Shown piece after piece: positions 35,801 to 47,514 of a stretch of DNA of 64,000 nucleotides; within the stretch, counting starts at the first letter, position 1; each line of letters begins with the position of its first letter. The notes beneath the pieces are model-generated. The model saw nothing but the letters and a program-made list of their open reading frames with translations. It was not told where the DNA came from and searched no databases. Position numbers and translations under genes: made by a program. This stretch comes from Hermodice carunculata (lineage: Eukaryota; Annelida; Polychaeta; Eunicida; Amphinomidae): contig OZ026630.1 of the NCBI GenBank assembly GCA_964020975.1, positions 23,301,712 to 23,365,711 on the forward strand, given 5' to 3'.

Positions 35801-36870
35801 TTCTGGCGAAGAAGTCGAGAATACCTACAACACCAAAAAAAAAAAAAAAAAATCATAAAAAAAATTATTAAAAAATTTGCAGGGCCACCTTTATTAACAA
35901 CAAGGAGTCCCTAGGTGTCTTCCTGTGTGATATCAAAGCAATTGGGTAAGCGGTTTCAGAGATTTGTTAAGATTTGTCAAAAAAAAAAGAACAAAAAAAT
36001 TCATTAAAAATCCACTGGAGCATGACCATTGGAACAAACCTGGTAGAAACCCACCCAAGGTACATTGCAACCAAGTTTGAAGTTAATCTGGATGACGGTT
36101 TTGGCAAAGAAGTTGAAAATGTGAATAAGCATTAGAATGTCCATTGACTTCCATAGTAATCAATAGTAAAAGCTGCACTGACCGATAAGTACCCAAATTG
36201 AAAAAAAAATCGTTAAAAATCAGGAATCTGCAGCATTCCTACATAGTGAATAACTTTGTTTGACTCTTCCACAAGGAACATATCCACCACGTTTCAGCTT
36301 AATTTGAGTGACGGTTCTGGAGAAGAAGTCGAAAATAGCAAAAACACACAAGAAATCATAGAAAAAATCGCAGCACCCTCTGGTGAAAAAATTACGATCT
36401 AGGAGTCCCCGGGTGTGTCCCTGTGAGATATCAAAGCAATTGGGTGAGCGGTTTCGGAGAAGATTTTTTAAGATTTCCCGCAAAATTTAAAAAAAAAAAA
36501 AATCATAAAAAATTAAAAAATCACTGGACTGTGACCACTTGAATAAACTTGGTAGAGACCCACCCAAGGTACATCTCTACCACGTTTGAAGTGGATCTGG
36601 CCAACAGTTTTGGAGAAGTCGAAAATGTGAATTGTGGACGATGGACCCTCACAAAAGCTCAGCTGACTGACAAGTCAGCTGAGCTAAAAATCACTGCAGC
36701 CAGGCCATTTGAACAAACTTGGCAGAGACCCACCCAAGGTACATTGCCACCACATTTGAAATAAATCTGGATGACAGTTTTGGTAAAGTTGATTGTTGAG
36801 GACAGACTAAGGACCATAAGATAAGCTCAGCTACTGACAAGTCAGCTCAGCTAAAAAATTGTGTGGATGT
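32863..36870. repeat. Right arm of the inverted arrays, part 2
   Basis: Resumes the interrupted unit with GTTAAAAATCAGGAATGTGC. Units continue with GTTTGACCCTTCCACAAGGA, GGTGAACAAATT, GTGATATCAAAGCAATTGG (about 33081, 33922, 35927, 36425) and ACCCACCCAAGGTACATT. It contains 5' hairpin modules at 33362-33381, 34173-34189 and 34956-34971, and 3' hairpin modules at 34128-34155, 36656-36685 and near 36823-36852. Confidence 0.8.
34200..35290. repeat. Array of about 150-bp monomers with TGACCTTG/CAAGGTCA arms
   Basis: TGACCTTGG-type starts recur at about 34211, 34361, 34511, 34662 and 34802. Each is followed by ATGAGGTCAAGGTCAC, then AACATCAAGGTCC and CAGTAAAATTCATG. It is embedded in the right arm after the 34173 hairpin, and a further block follows the 34956 hairpin. 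Confidence 0.8.
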
Positions 36871-37826
36871 GCTCAAATGTTTAGAACTGCCTTGCGCAAA
36901 AATTAGGCCCCAAATCAAAATGTGACAGAGTCCAGTTATTCTGGTGTTTTTGAAAGTCATTATTTTTGCATAAAACTTACATATTTATGCTAAAATGAAA
37001 TTGAATGCACATCAAGAATTTTTATTTCATATTCTACACCTAGATCACATTACTGTTTTAAGTTTCTGCCGAGTTTCAAAATTAATTTGGCTTCATAAAA
37101 TAATAACAGCAATGTGCAATTGAATGAAGAGATAGCTGTGGCGCATATTCATGACTAATTGTGACCCTGGAGTATGTTTACTGAACTTTTTATGTATTGT
37201 TATGTTCCAAGGTGTGGTTTCAATCCAAATAATGGGACTCGCAATAAAGACACAAGCACAACAGTTAATGTCTGTGAATAATGCATTCATAAAGATAAAG
37301 CAACTTGTGTTTTTTTTTACTTTCTTTTCAGTTTTGAACACTTTAATTTCTTGATTTTACTGATTATTAAATAATCGAAGAATGTTGTCTTTGGATATAC
37401 CCCTTCCGGCCCCCAGTGCAGTAGCTTCCATGGGCTGAGTGGCACCAGCACCACTGGTTTCAATTCAAGGAACAGCCAGTCTGTCACTTGGGCACTGTTT
37501 GAGGCTAGGTTCTCAAGCCCAAGTGTTCTGTGTCATGAACTCATATGTGAAGTCTTTATGAATCCAGACAATTCTTATTTTCTCACATTTTATTTTTTAT
37601 TAGATTAGACAGATCCTATGTACTGTTTTTACAGGTGTACAATTACAACATCGTGCACAAATTGCACCATACTGCAAAATACTGTAACTTACTTACACCA
37701 TATAAACACTGTCACCAGTATATTAGTGTCAATCATCTTACAAAACATCACAAAGAAAAATCCATAGATTTATAACATCCATTGTGCACACTGCATTTAC
37801 ACATATCTTACAACATAGATATACAC
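36871..37826. other. Non-coding stretch, nothing recognised
   Basis: No gene, array or terminal repeat was identified on either strand. Confidence 0.4.
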
Positions 37827-37828
37827 AG

Positions 37829-37912
37829 TCGAATATGTCTATTAAGACCACACATGGGACTGAAAAATGTGGTCTGTGGGGAGTGGTCTTAATAGGGTAT
37901 ATAATCGAACAC
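37829..37912. repeat. Short foldback repeat
   Basis: CGAATATGTCTATTAAGACC and the inverted GGTCTTAATAGGGTATATAA/TCG pair across about 40 bases. A related fragment (GGTGGTCTTGATATGGGAAT) occurs at about 38069. Probably a small MITE. Confidence 0.5.
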
Positions 37913-38148
37913 TCAACATTAATTATTGTAAAGAAGGTATTTATATGAGTTCCAGCTAGATAAGTTGAGCTTTTTCTGGAACCCACCCCAAATGCATGTA
38001 TGTATACATGAATTTATGGAAAATAAACAGCATTCATTCAATTGAAGAATATACAAAAATGTATAAATTGGTGGTCTTGATATGGGAATGATCTCCTTAT
38101 GGAGGGACCCTTAATTGGAGACTACTTTATATCTATATATATTTAACC

Positions 38149-38479
38149 ATCTTGAGTGGTTTATGGACAATTATACACTGCCCACAAAATAAAAATATAC
38201 AGTAGAATAGGTCCTAAAACTGGTTTGTGGATCATGCCCATTGTCTGCAGGTCAATTGTAATCCTCAAACCGGACCATGGGCAGTATACCAAGTACAGCT
38301 TATCACAGTTTCTGGGCATTTATGGCTTCCCATAATATCTGGGCAGATTTGCTAATTTGAACATTTCTGAAACCCCTAGGTAGTGCATTGAATTTAAGGC
38401 AAACATGGTTTATGGGCATTTTTCAACTGCCCATCAGACAGTCTGAGGGTTTCAACTTTGTCCATAAACCACCCAAGAC
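38149..38479. mobile_element. MITE with GGTTTATGG terminal repeats
   Basis: Left end ATCTTGAGTGGTTTATGGAC and right end GTCCATAAACCACCCAAGA are inverted with one mismatch. Inside, TGCCCATTGTCTGCAG and CCATGGGCAGTATACC echo the same words. About 330 bp, non-coding. Confidence 0.65.
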
Positions 38480-39030
38480 ATAACTTTACATACATATATA
38501 TCCATGGCCAGATCTTCCACTTAAGTAAGAGTTTGAAAGCATACCTGAGGCCCTGCTTGGCTAAGATCCTTCATGGTCACAGTAAACAAAGTATATTCTA
38601 ATTTGTGGGCAATGGATTCCACATATTTATTGTAGTTTAACCACTTATAAAGCTTTCATGACATAATTTAAAAAAAACAAAAGATATCTTCATGCACATA
38701 AGCTACATGAATGGAATTTAAACATTGTACCTCTTAATATTTCATCATTGAATGAGAAAGTCTTAGTACCAATACCCCAATGTACACAAGGCATCTCAGT
38801 CAATATTAAAACATGCATGATAATATTACACATTCAAACATGTAAGTTTGCATTAATACATTTTCAGCACAAATAAAAGCACCACAAAAATATACTTCAT
38901 GGTATTGTTGGGTTCAATTAAGTTGTCTTTAATCCTAGCAACAATTATTATTTCCTCTCTTCTACATCTTTTATTCTTATTCTGCTTGTATGTTAAACAC
39001 ACCAATACACCACTGGACACCCAGATTATG
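38480..39030. other. Non-coding stretch, nothing recognised
   Basis: AT-rich, with no coding similarity. Confidence 0.4.
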
Positions 39031-40458
39031 TAATACAAGAGGCCCATAGGCCTGCCTGGTGCTGTGCTGACATTGCCATTGAAATCCAAGCTAGAAACTG
39101 CTATTACAAAATCACCTCTTTCAACTTTACATGCATGGTGACCTCACAAAAATAGGTCAAGGTCACTCATATTACATATGATTCTAGCTTTGGACATTGT
39201 ATATATATCCCACAAATTTGGCAAGTCTAATCCAATTATTTTTGGGACATGGAATTTTATATCTTGAAACACTTTTGGCTTATAATTTCCATCAAATTAC
39301 AGGTGGTGCCACTAGTATCATTATCAATTTAGACTTTGACCTCCCCCACAATCCCACCAAATTTGCTCAAGATCTGCCAACAATTAAAGATGCTAGAGTG
39401 TTCACAAGATTTTCATATTTTGACCCCTATATTACATAATATTGTAGGTGGTGCCACCAATATTGAAAGGAACCTAGCTTTTTATACCCCCTACAAATCC
39501 TGAAAGTTATATTGGGCTAACTTGAAAACTGTGGACAGTACTGCGGTAACAAGATTTTAACATTTTGACCTGTACATTATATACTATAGGTGGCGCCACC
39601 AACATTAATGTCGACAAAGATTTGTCTACACTTTATAACTCCTAAATGTTACATGGGCCTATCTCAAGAATTGAAGGGTACAGAGCATTCACGAGATGAC
39701 CCCAATATTCAAACTGGCAATTTGACCCTGACCTTCAACTTGAATTAAAAACTTGTTATGTTCAAAATATGCGCCCTACATCCAGCTTTCCATATAAAGT
39801 CTGTTTGTTCGAATCGCAAAACTTTTCAAGTTATTGACGAATAATAATAAACTTGGCCAAGCACAAAACTCCATAATTAGTGGGTCACAGTGACCCGAAA
39901 AGCAGGTCACCAAGTACAGTTTTACGCATCATGTAATCAAGTGTAATTTTGGTCTAGAGGCTCAATTCTCTTTGCCATTGATGTCCAAGCTACTCCCGGC
40001 CAATACAAAATAACCTTTTCAACTTTACGGGCATGGTGACCTCACAAAAATATGTCAAGATCACTGATATTACATAACATTCTACCTTTCGCCATGGTCT
40101 ATATATCCTATAAATTTGGTAAGTCTAATTCAATTACTTTTCCAAATATGAAATTTTAAAGCACATTTTAACTCATAATTTCTATCAAATTATAGGTGGG
40201 ACCACAAGTATCATTAGCAACTTAGATTTTGACCTCCCCCACAATCCCACCAAATTTGGTGAAGATCTGCCAAATGCTCGAATGTTCAAAAGATTTTCAC
40301 ATTGTGACCCCTATGTTACCAAATAATGTAGGTGGCTCCACCAATATCGAAATGGGCCTAGATTTTCATACACCCTATGAGACCTGAAAGTTATATTGGG
40401 CTAACTCGAAAACTGTGGACACTATCGGGCTAACGAGCAAAAGTTTACGGACGGACGC

Positions 40459-40841
40459 CTCTACTATGATACACTTATGTAGAAAAACATGACCCATATT
40501 CACAAATATGAAACCCAACAATGACAGCAAAGAGATTCCTGAGTTACCAAAGCATCAACATTCATCTTTTAATACCAATGTGAAGAAACAAATTTCACTC
40601 CTGACTTGAGACAGCCAGTCAACCACTAAAGGCAACTGGTGGTTTTAAACCAGTCCTCTCAACCTTTGAAATATTTTTCATTAAATACGTACTATAGTGT
40701 TTCCAATATATAAAGGCCCAACCACTCAAAATCCAAATTTTATTACTTCTGCAAAAGATAAAGCAGAATTGGTAGGCCTATCACTATTTTGGTTCTTCTG
40801 ACTACTTCGTCAGCTGAGTTTACAGCAAAAGTACAAAGTAG
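40459..40841. mobile_element. About 385-bp dispersed element (copy 2)
   Basis: Near-identical over its length to 25414-25797, starting CTCTACTATGATACACTTAT, directly after a GGACGGACG tract. Confidence 0.75.
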
Positions 40842-40987
40842 GCCTATATCGTTTTTGTGATATCTATGAATCTGGAATATTATCTAATTAATAAATTAAG
40901 TCATTGAATCACTGTTATAAAATAAAATGCAAGGAGTAGACTTCTACAAGTCCCTCACTAAACAATTGAAGTTCTACAGACGGACGT

Positions 40988-41167
40988 CTCTACTATGATA
41001 CACTTGTGTAGAAAAACAGGACCCATATTCATAAATATCAAACCCAACAATGACAGCAAAGAGATTCCAGAGTTACCAAAGCATCAACATTCATCTTCCA
41101 ATACCAATGTGAAGAAATAAATTCCACTCCTGACTTGAGACAGCCAGTCACTCACTAAAGGCACCTG
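40988..41167. mobile_element. About 385-bp dispersed element (copy 3, truncated)
   Basis: The first about 180 bases of the element, again following an ACGGACG tract. It lacks the second half. Confidence 0.7.
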
Positions 41168-41260
41168 TGTTTTTTTTATGGACAGACATGAGCGGTCCCA
41201 TAAGCTCTGCGACCTTCGGTCAGCAGAGCTAAAAAATACAAAGTTAATACTAGAAAAGAT

Positions 41261-42275
41261 GATTTGCTGCATAGCAAATCAGTGTGTGTGTGTTCAAAGC
41301 ATATTGGTGTGGCAATGTACAACTATTCCATAACACAGGAGTACAAGTTGGAATGGCATCTCTATCTTTTATAGCTTTGAAGTTATTCAAGATTTAAAAT
41401 TTCTAATGGTGCTATTCAGCATAATTCAAATTGCTACAACTTTTGTTTTAGATTCATTACATGCGCAATGGTCAGTAACCCCCTCGTAGATGTTAAACTG
41501 ACATGAACATGAACCAAATCAGATGAAAATTTACCAAGTTATGGCAAGATGAAACATTCAAAGGGCCAAATGACCTTGACCTTTGCCCTTTCGAGGTCAC
41601 GTGTTCTTATATAAATGTGCAGTGTTGCAATACCTACAATTTGAGTCTAACATGATTAGAATTGGATGGAAAATGGCCAACATGTGACTGGATGAAACTT
41701 TCAAAGGTTCAAATGACCTTGACCTTTGACCTTTAGAGGTCACACATAAGTTTTGAAATATGCAGGGTTACAATAGCTACAATTTGAGCCCAACATGATC
41801 AAAGTTAGATAAGAATTGACCAAGTTACGGCTAGAAGAAGGCCACCAAGGAAAGTGGCCTTTAACCTTGAAATGACCTTTAATCTTGAGATGACCTCTAC
41901 CTGAAGTGAACCTTGACCTCAAAAATAACATTTTGGCTTAAAATTGACCTTTGACCTTGACATGACCTTCGACCTTGACATGACCGTGACATTTGAGATG
42001 ACCTTTACCTTGCTATGATCGAACTCTTATACACTCGGGACCACATCTACTATAGTATATAAGATATTGAAGATTTAAAACTTTAATTAGCCCTCATTTG
42101 CATAATTTTCAAAAGCATGACTTCTCATTATAAAAAGGCCAGACTTTATCCATAGAAGTATAATTATGCCAGGTTAGGAGTTTCTACATGTAATACTTTT
42201 CAAATGAAATGTCGGACAAATTTGCCGGTAAAGAAAGAAAGAAAGAAAGAAGAAAGAAAGAAAGAAAGAAATAAA
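41261..42275. mobile_element. Hairpin-bounded repeat element with simple-sequence end
   Basis: Starts with GATTTGCT-GCAT-AGCAAATC at 41261-41280. It contains a unit of the 143-bp family (AGTTGGAATGGCATCTCTAT) and repeated TGACCTTGACCTTTGACC phrases at 41560-42010. It ends in a (GAAA)n tract at about 42232-42275. Related to 4231-5646 and 45018-47319. Confidence 0.55.
42232..42275. repeat. (GAAA)n microsatellite
   Basis: About eleven AAAG/GAAA units with one break. Confidence 0.9.
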
Positions 42276-43500
42276 GAATTCCAAGAAAAACAGAAAAGTG
42301 TGCGTCGACACACACACTTTAACTACATCATACAACATGACGGCACATCAGTGCCATTGTTATTAAACATGTTAAACAGTCTGCTCATCATTGGGGCATT
42401 TTAATATCATTAAGACAAACAGCTGGGAGTCAAATTTGCCACCAAGTCGATACCTATGACAGAGGAAAATGGACAGGTTTTCTTCTAAAAGAAATAATTA
42501 CACAGGTCATGCAAAGATAAAATAATTGCACCTGCACAAATACTTCTCAGCAACTAAGCTTTCCTCAAGCTAGAATAAATGTCAACACACACATGCCCCT
42601 TCCAAGGCCTCAATCAGGTTAATTAAGTTCCTCCAAACCTGTGTCATAAACTGATTATGTTGGATACCACAGTGTTGTTATAATGAGGTTTCACTGTTGC
42701 AGAGACAACTGTAATGTCCCAGACCTGTTTCCCTGTCTATTCATGTGCATGACTGGATGGCCTGGTTACTGCTTGAGGCAGCAGCACGGTTCTTGTTTCA
42801 CAAACATATGTCATGACCACTGAAGTGTTTTGCAACCATTGTACAATTTGGAATTCAGAGGAGGTCTGAATAAAGAACAGCATAACAACACTGACTGAAA
42901 TGCAAAATTATATTTTGGCACATATTTTCAATCTTTTCCTGCAGACGTTAGCTTTAAAGCAAAGATTAACCTTAATTTTCTAACATATTTCAACATAACA
43001 ATGTTTTCCATACATCAGTGATGCCTACCTGCATTCTTTACATACAAACACATATCTTAAGTGTAATTAAATTAAACACATTATTTGTCAATGCCATTAA
43101 GCGTACTTTACAATTACATAAGGATCTGACCATATTAAGACTGTCTGGTCATTGTGACATAAAGAAGGGCCACTTTACATACGACTGTCATGAATAAAAA
43201 TGCTGTATATGAACTGACACAGTACAGCCCAGCTGATCACTGTTGATGTCAAATTTATGTAGTCCCATTTGTCACTCTTTTCACAATAAAATATTTACAA
43301 TTTCAACTGCTCACACACACACACATAAATATCTTCTAACAGTGATAAACCATTATACTTTTTAAGAATTATTCACTGAAAAAATCAAGACTTTATATTC
43401 CATCCACTGTTGGGTTTGGTTGTCATACATTTCTAAATTTTGCATTAACTTGTGGTTATCATACTGTTTTTGGCACTGGAATCGGCTTCCCAACACCAAT
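42276..43500. other. Non-coding stretch, nothing recognised
   Basis: No coding similarity. A short (CA)n lies near 43311-43324. Confidence 0.4.
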
Positions 43501-43504
43501 TTAA

Positions 43505-43632
43505 CAAGTAGCTGCTGATGCTGGTGATTTTCCCACCCAAAATACTCATGGTGGTAAACACACATGATGTACATTTGAATATTATAGTAAGTAAAGGGTG
43601 AAAAGTTTCTGTTGGTGGTAGTAAGGAAATAA
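43505..43632. repeat. Dispersed repeat, copy 1
   Basis: The block ACAAGTAGCTGCTGATGCTG through TTTCTGTTGGTGG then GGAAATAAA matches 60188-60320 in the same orientation. No end structure was recognised. Confidence 0.65.
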
Positions 43633-44050
43633 AGACGAGACCACACAACCCCAGCAAACACCAACCCCGGGAAAAAAGAAGTCCGAACTTAGTTTCTCAA
43701 TATTGGCAGTTCCATGCTGATGATGCAAGAAACCGACGTTCATTTTGCCAAACCCTAAGAACACTTTCACTCAGTTACAACAGGTCTTCATGTTAAGATT
43801 TATGGCACAAATATGGCAGTGGTACAGGAAGGATGACCAGCACCTGCAGATGCCACATACTCCCATTTATTTATTTTTTTTTTTTTAATGGTGGAAAATG
43901 TAGCTTAGCAGGCCTGAGATAGGCATCACAGTTTCCCTGCTTTACAAGGGTAGGATGCCTTATGTCATATCATGGCACCTACAACTGTGACAGAAAGCTA
44001 GTGCCTAGCTTTTAAACCTGTTCTCACATTGTGTGACAACTGTCAGCAAG
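43633..44050. other. Non-coding stretch, nothing recognised
   Basis: No gene recognised. A poly(T) run lies near 43868-43886. Confidence 0.35.
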
Positions 44051-45015
44051 AAACAAGAGGGCTCTGTGAACAGCCCTTCCTCAGCTGACCTTGACATTCA
44101 ACCTAAAAGTCACAATCTGCAATAGGGGTACCCTGCAGTGTTCCTGTGCAATTTCAAAGCAATTGTCGGACCAAGCTGTTTTGCGAAGCAATCGGCCCAA
44201 TGGTTTCAGAGCACATTTTTTAAAAGATCTTAATCAATGGAGCATGACCATCAAAAATATGAATTATCAGTAGCAATGCATGCAACAACTGACAAGTACC
44301 TAAAATTGACAAAATTTGTTTAAAATCAGCGATTCACAACATCACCACCTAGTGAACAACTTTATTTGACCCTTCTACAAGGTACATTTCTATCAAGTTT
44401 CGGAACAATCTGAGACACAGTTTTGGAAAAGATATCAAAAAATTAGTTAAAACACATGAAAATTTGTGAAAGAATATTTGTTAAACTGGTTAAGGTCTAG
44501 ATATTCCCAGAAGTGTCCCTATGCAATTGCAACTCAATTGGCCTGGCAGTTTTGGAGAAGAGTTTTTTTGTTTCTTTGTTTTTTTTTGCATGTTTTTTTG
44601 TTTTTTTTGTTTTTTAAGGATTTGGCCAAACAATGAACACAAAATTCATTGAAAAAACCCAAATCAATGGAGTATGGCCATTTGAACAAACTCTGTAGAG
44701 GCTCACCCACTGCTCCCCCCCCCCCCCCCTAGTAAGTTTGAAATGAGTAAAAAATCTGAATTACCATACGGTAATGGTAACCCCACTGACTTACAAGTAC
44801 ATAGCAATCAAAGGAAATGCATGCATCGACCAGCAAGTACTCAAATTTAAGAATTTGTTAAAAATCAGCAATGTGCAGCATTACCACTTGGTGAACATAT
44901 TTGTTTGACTCTTCCACAAAATATATTTCCATTAAGTTTCTCCACAATCTGAGACATGGTTTTGAAAAAGGTGAAATGAGCAAAAACGTACACAAAATCA
45001 AATCCAACTTGAAAA
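44051..45015. repeat. Isolated copy of the inverted-array family
   Basis: Opens with the 5' hairpin AGGGCT/AGCCCT at 44058-44077 in an AAACAAGAGGGCT context, followed by CTCAGCTGACCTTGACATTC. It then carries diverged units with CAATTTCAAAGCAATTG, TTTGACCCTTCTACAAGG and AGTGAACAACTT, in the same orientation as the 32.9-36.9 kb arm. Confidence 0.65.
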
Positions 45016-45017
45016 CA

Positions 45018-47319
45018 TTTGTTTGACAGCAAATCTGTCTGGGTGTCTTCAAAATGAGAACATTTTCAAATGTTGCCATTATTCAACATAATCAAAATTT
45101 TGTGTATAGGTCTAATGTACATAAATTAAAATGCTGCAACTTTGGTTCTTGGTTCAGTGCATGTGGCCACGTTACAAACTTATAAACTGAAGTTTGAATG
45201 ACACCACTGTCTAGGATAACTGTGAAGCTATTCAAGATCTTAATTTTGTGTATTTGCCTAATTTGCATGAATTAAAAGCCTACAAATTTGGTTCATGGTT
45301 CATTGAATGTGGTTATGTCACAAACCTACAAATCGAAGTTGGAATGGTACCTCTATGTATAGTACTTTTGTAGTTATTCAAGGTTTATATTGTTGGTATT
45401 CACCTTATTTGCACAAATTAAAATCTTACAACTTTGGTTCATGGTTCATCAGGTGCATTTATCTCACAATCCTACAAAGTAAAGTTGAAATGACACCTCT
45501 ATCTATAATAGTTCTGAAGCTATTCAAGATTAAGATTTTGTGTATTCACCTAATTTGCATAAATTACAATACTACAACTTTAATTCATAGTTTATAAGTT
45601 GCGGCTATGTCACAAACCTGCAAATTGAAGTTGGAGTGGCCCCTTTATGTATAAGAGTTTTGAAGTTATTTAAGATTTTAATTCTGTGTATTCACCTAAT
45701 TTGCATAAATTGCAATTTTAATATATTGGTTCATTGGATGTGACTATGTCACAAACCTACAACATGAAGTTGGAATGACACCTCTATCTATTATAGTCTT
45801 GAAGCTGTTCAAGATTTAAATTTTGGATATTCAGTTAATTTGCATAAATTCAAATTCTACAGCTTCGGTTCATGGTTCATTGGATGCGACTATATCACTA
45901 CCCATAAATTGAAGTTGGAATGGCACCTCAATCTATAGTTTTGAAGCTATTCAAGATTTAATTTTTTAATTTTCACCTAATTTGCACAAATTAAAATTCT
46001 ACAACTTTGGTTCATAGTTCAATATCTACATTGGCAGTTTTTGTTAGCATTGAAAGAATAGGGACAAATTTTGTTTTAATCAGTCGATGGTAACATCATG
46101 TACAGCACGGCACGTGCCAGTGCCTACTTGCCCTGTAATGATATTATCAACTGGGGACTACACTCACATTCCAATCTTGGCATTATCAAGCACCTCACGT
46201 ACCAGTCATGACTTCCTGTTTGCCTAGAACTGTAACCTCTCCCGCTAACGTTAGTGTGTCCATTAAAAAAACTTCCTGTTTTCTGTTACAAAACAAGATG
46301 ACTACAATGCAGGATTCTTTGCCAATTCCACTTTCAATAACTGCACGTTCCACATGGCCACGCTGAATCCTCCATCCGGCATGTAAACTGGGTCAACTTG
46401 AATTCAAACTGTGGCCTCTTCACTGTCGTGTAAACACATAAGCTTCCAGAGGGAATATAAATTACAATTATTGCTTGACACTTGACATTTTAATATCTCA
46501 TTACCTCAAAATACTTTATTCCAATGTTTTTTGCATGATTGTGGTAATAAAATTCAGCTGTTATTTGGAACAATTTCTGTCTGGTTTTGTCGTTATTTTG
46601 CTTCGTAACAAGCAGCTGGCCACACCCATAGCTCCTCCCACTGATAAACAAAAGGTCCTTCGCAATGGCTATCAAAACTTCAAGGCACAAATATTCATGA
46701 CAAATTTAATCCTAGTATTAATGTTAATATGAATATAAATATCGCGATGTCATGAAAAATGCCTACCAACAACCGAGCTGTTACATGCCAATGACAACAA
46801 CAGAGACAGACTTCATTTTTATGTTGGATGAGGATGTTACACAAACCTATAAATTGAAGTTGGAACAGTATCTCTATCTAGAACAGTTTTTGAGGTATTC
46901 AACTTTCAAATTTTTCAATGACCTTAATTAGGATAATTTAAAATTCCATAACTTTCATTTACTGTCCATTATATTGGCAGGTGACATTAACCTATATATG
47001 CACACTGAAATTTTGTGTCTATCTGCAATAGTTTGGAAGATATGGAGCTTTTAAAATTCTAATTGCCCCTAATTTGCATAATTGTGGACAACATGACAAT
47101 TCAATACCCAGGTGCATAAATTCACTGGTATTTGAATCTATGTGCCACATATGGTGATTGCATGTGCAGCAGTTTCTGAGATTCCACATGGGACAAATTT
47201 GGGTGCCATGGAAAAAAAGTATGAATAAAAAAACATGTCTGTGTTGGCTCTCAGAAATAAAGAAAGAAAATGGAAAACAGAATTCTTGGAAATGTCTGGG
47301 TTCGCACCCAGACATAAAA
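45018..47319. mobile_element. Hairpin-ended element carrying a 143-bp tandem array
   Basis: The left part reads GACAGCAAATCTGTCTGGGT, like the left end at 4231. The right end is TGTCTGGGT-TCGC-ACCCAGACA at about 47295-47316, the same as at 5623-5645, after an AAATAAAGAAAGAAAA tract. Monomers with GAAGTTGGAATGACACCTCT and TTCACCTAATTTGCATAAAT recur at about 45327, 45480, 45624, 45766 and 45910, then again at 46855 after an interruption. Confidence 0.65.
46021..46823. mobile_element. Insertion of about 800 bp inside the 143-bp array
   Basis: The monomer breaks off after GGTTCATAGTTCA and resumes with TTGGATGAGGATGTTACACA. The interposed sequence is unlike the array, and its ends show no clear terminal repeat. 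It could be a decayed transposon; the family is not named. Confidence 0.5.
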
Positions 47320-47500
47320 ATCATTGCAGCACTCATGACCATTTGAACAAATTTGCTCGAGACCCACCCAAGGTACATTTCCACCAAGTTTGAAGTAAAT
47401 CTGGCTGACAGTTTGGAGAAGAAATTGAAAATGTAAATTGTAGATGACAGAAGAAGACCCACCACATAACTTCAAGTGACTGACGAGTCAGCTATGCAAT
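47320..47500. repeat. Fragment of the inverted-array family
   Basis: AAATCATTGCAGCACTCATG, ACCCACCCAAGGTACATTTC and a decayed AGTGACTGACGAGTCAGCTA end match units of the 32.9-36.9 kb arm. Confidence 0.7.
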
Positions 47501-47514
47501 GTAATGTAAGAGGA

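Larger units (their letters stand above)
39034..41232. repeat. Composite array element with about 900-bp unit
   Basis: Starts with the palindrome AGGCC-CATA-GGCCT at 39040-39053 in an ACAAGAGGCCC context. GCATGGTGACCTCACAAAAA recurs at about 39133 and 40030, about 900 bases apart. Each unit includes GACCTCCCCCACAATCCCAC and GGTGGYGCCACCA blocks. It ends at 41203-41230 in the stem AGCTCTGC/GCAGAGCT, then AAAAAATACA. The same family occurs at 55541-56975. Two copies of the 385-bp element lie inside (40459, 40988). Confidence 0.7.
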
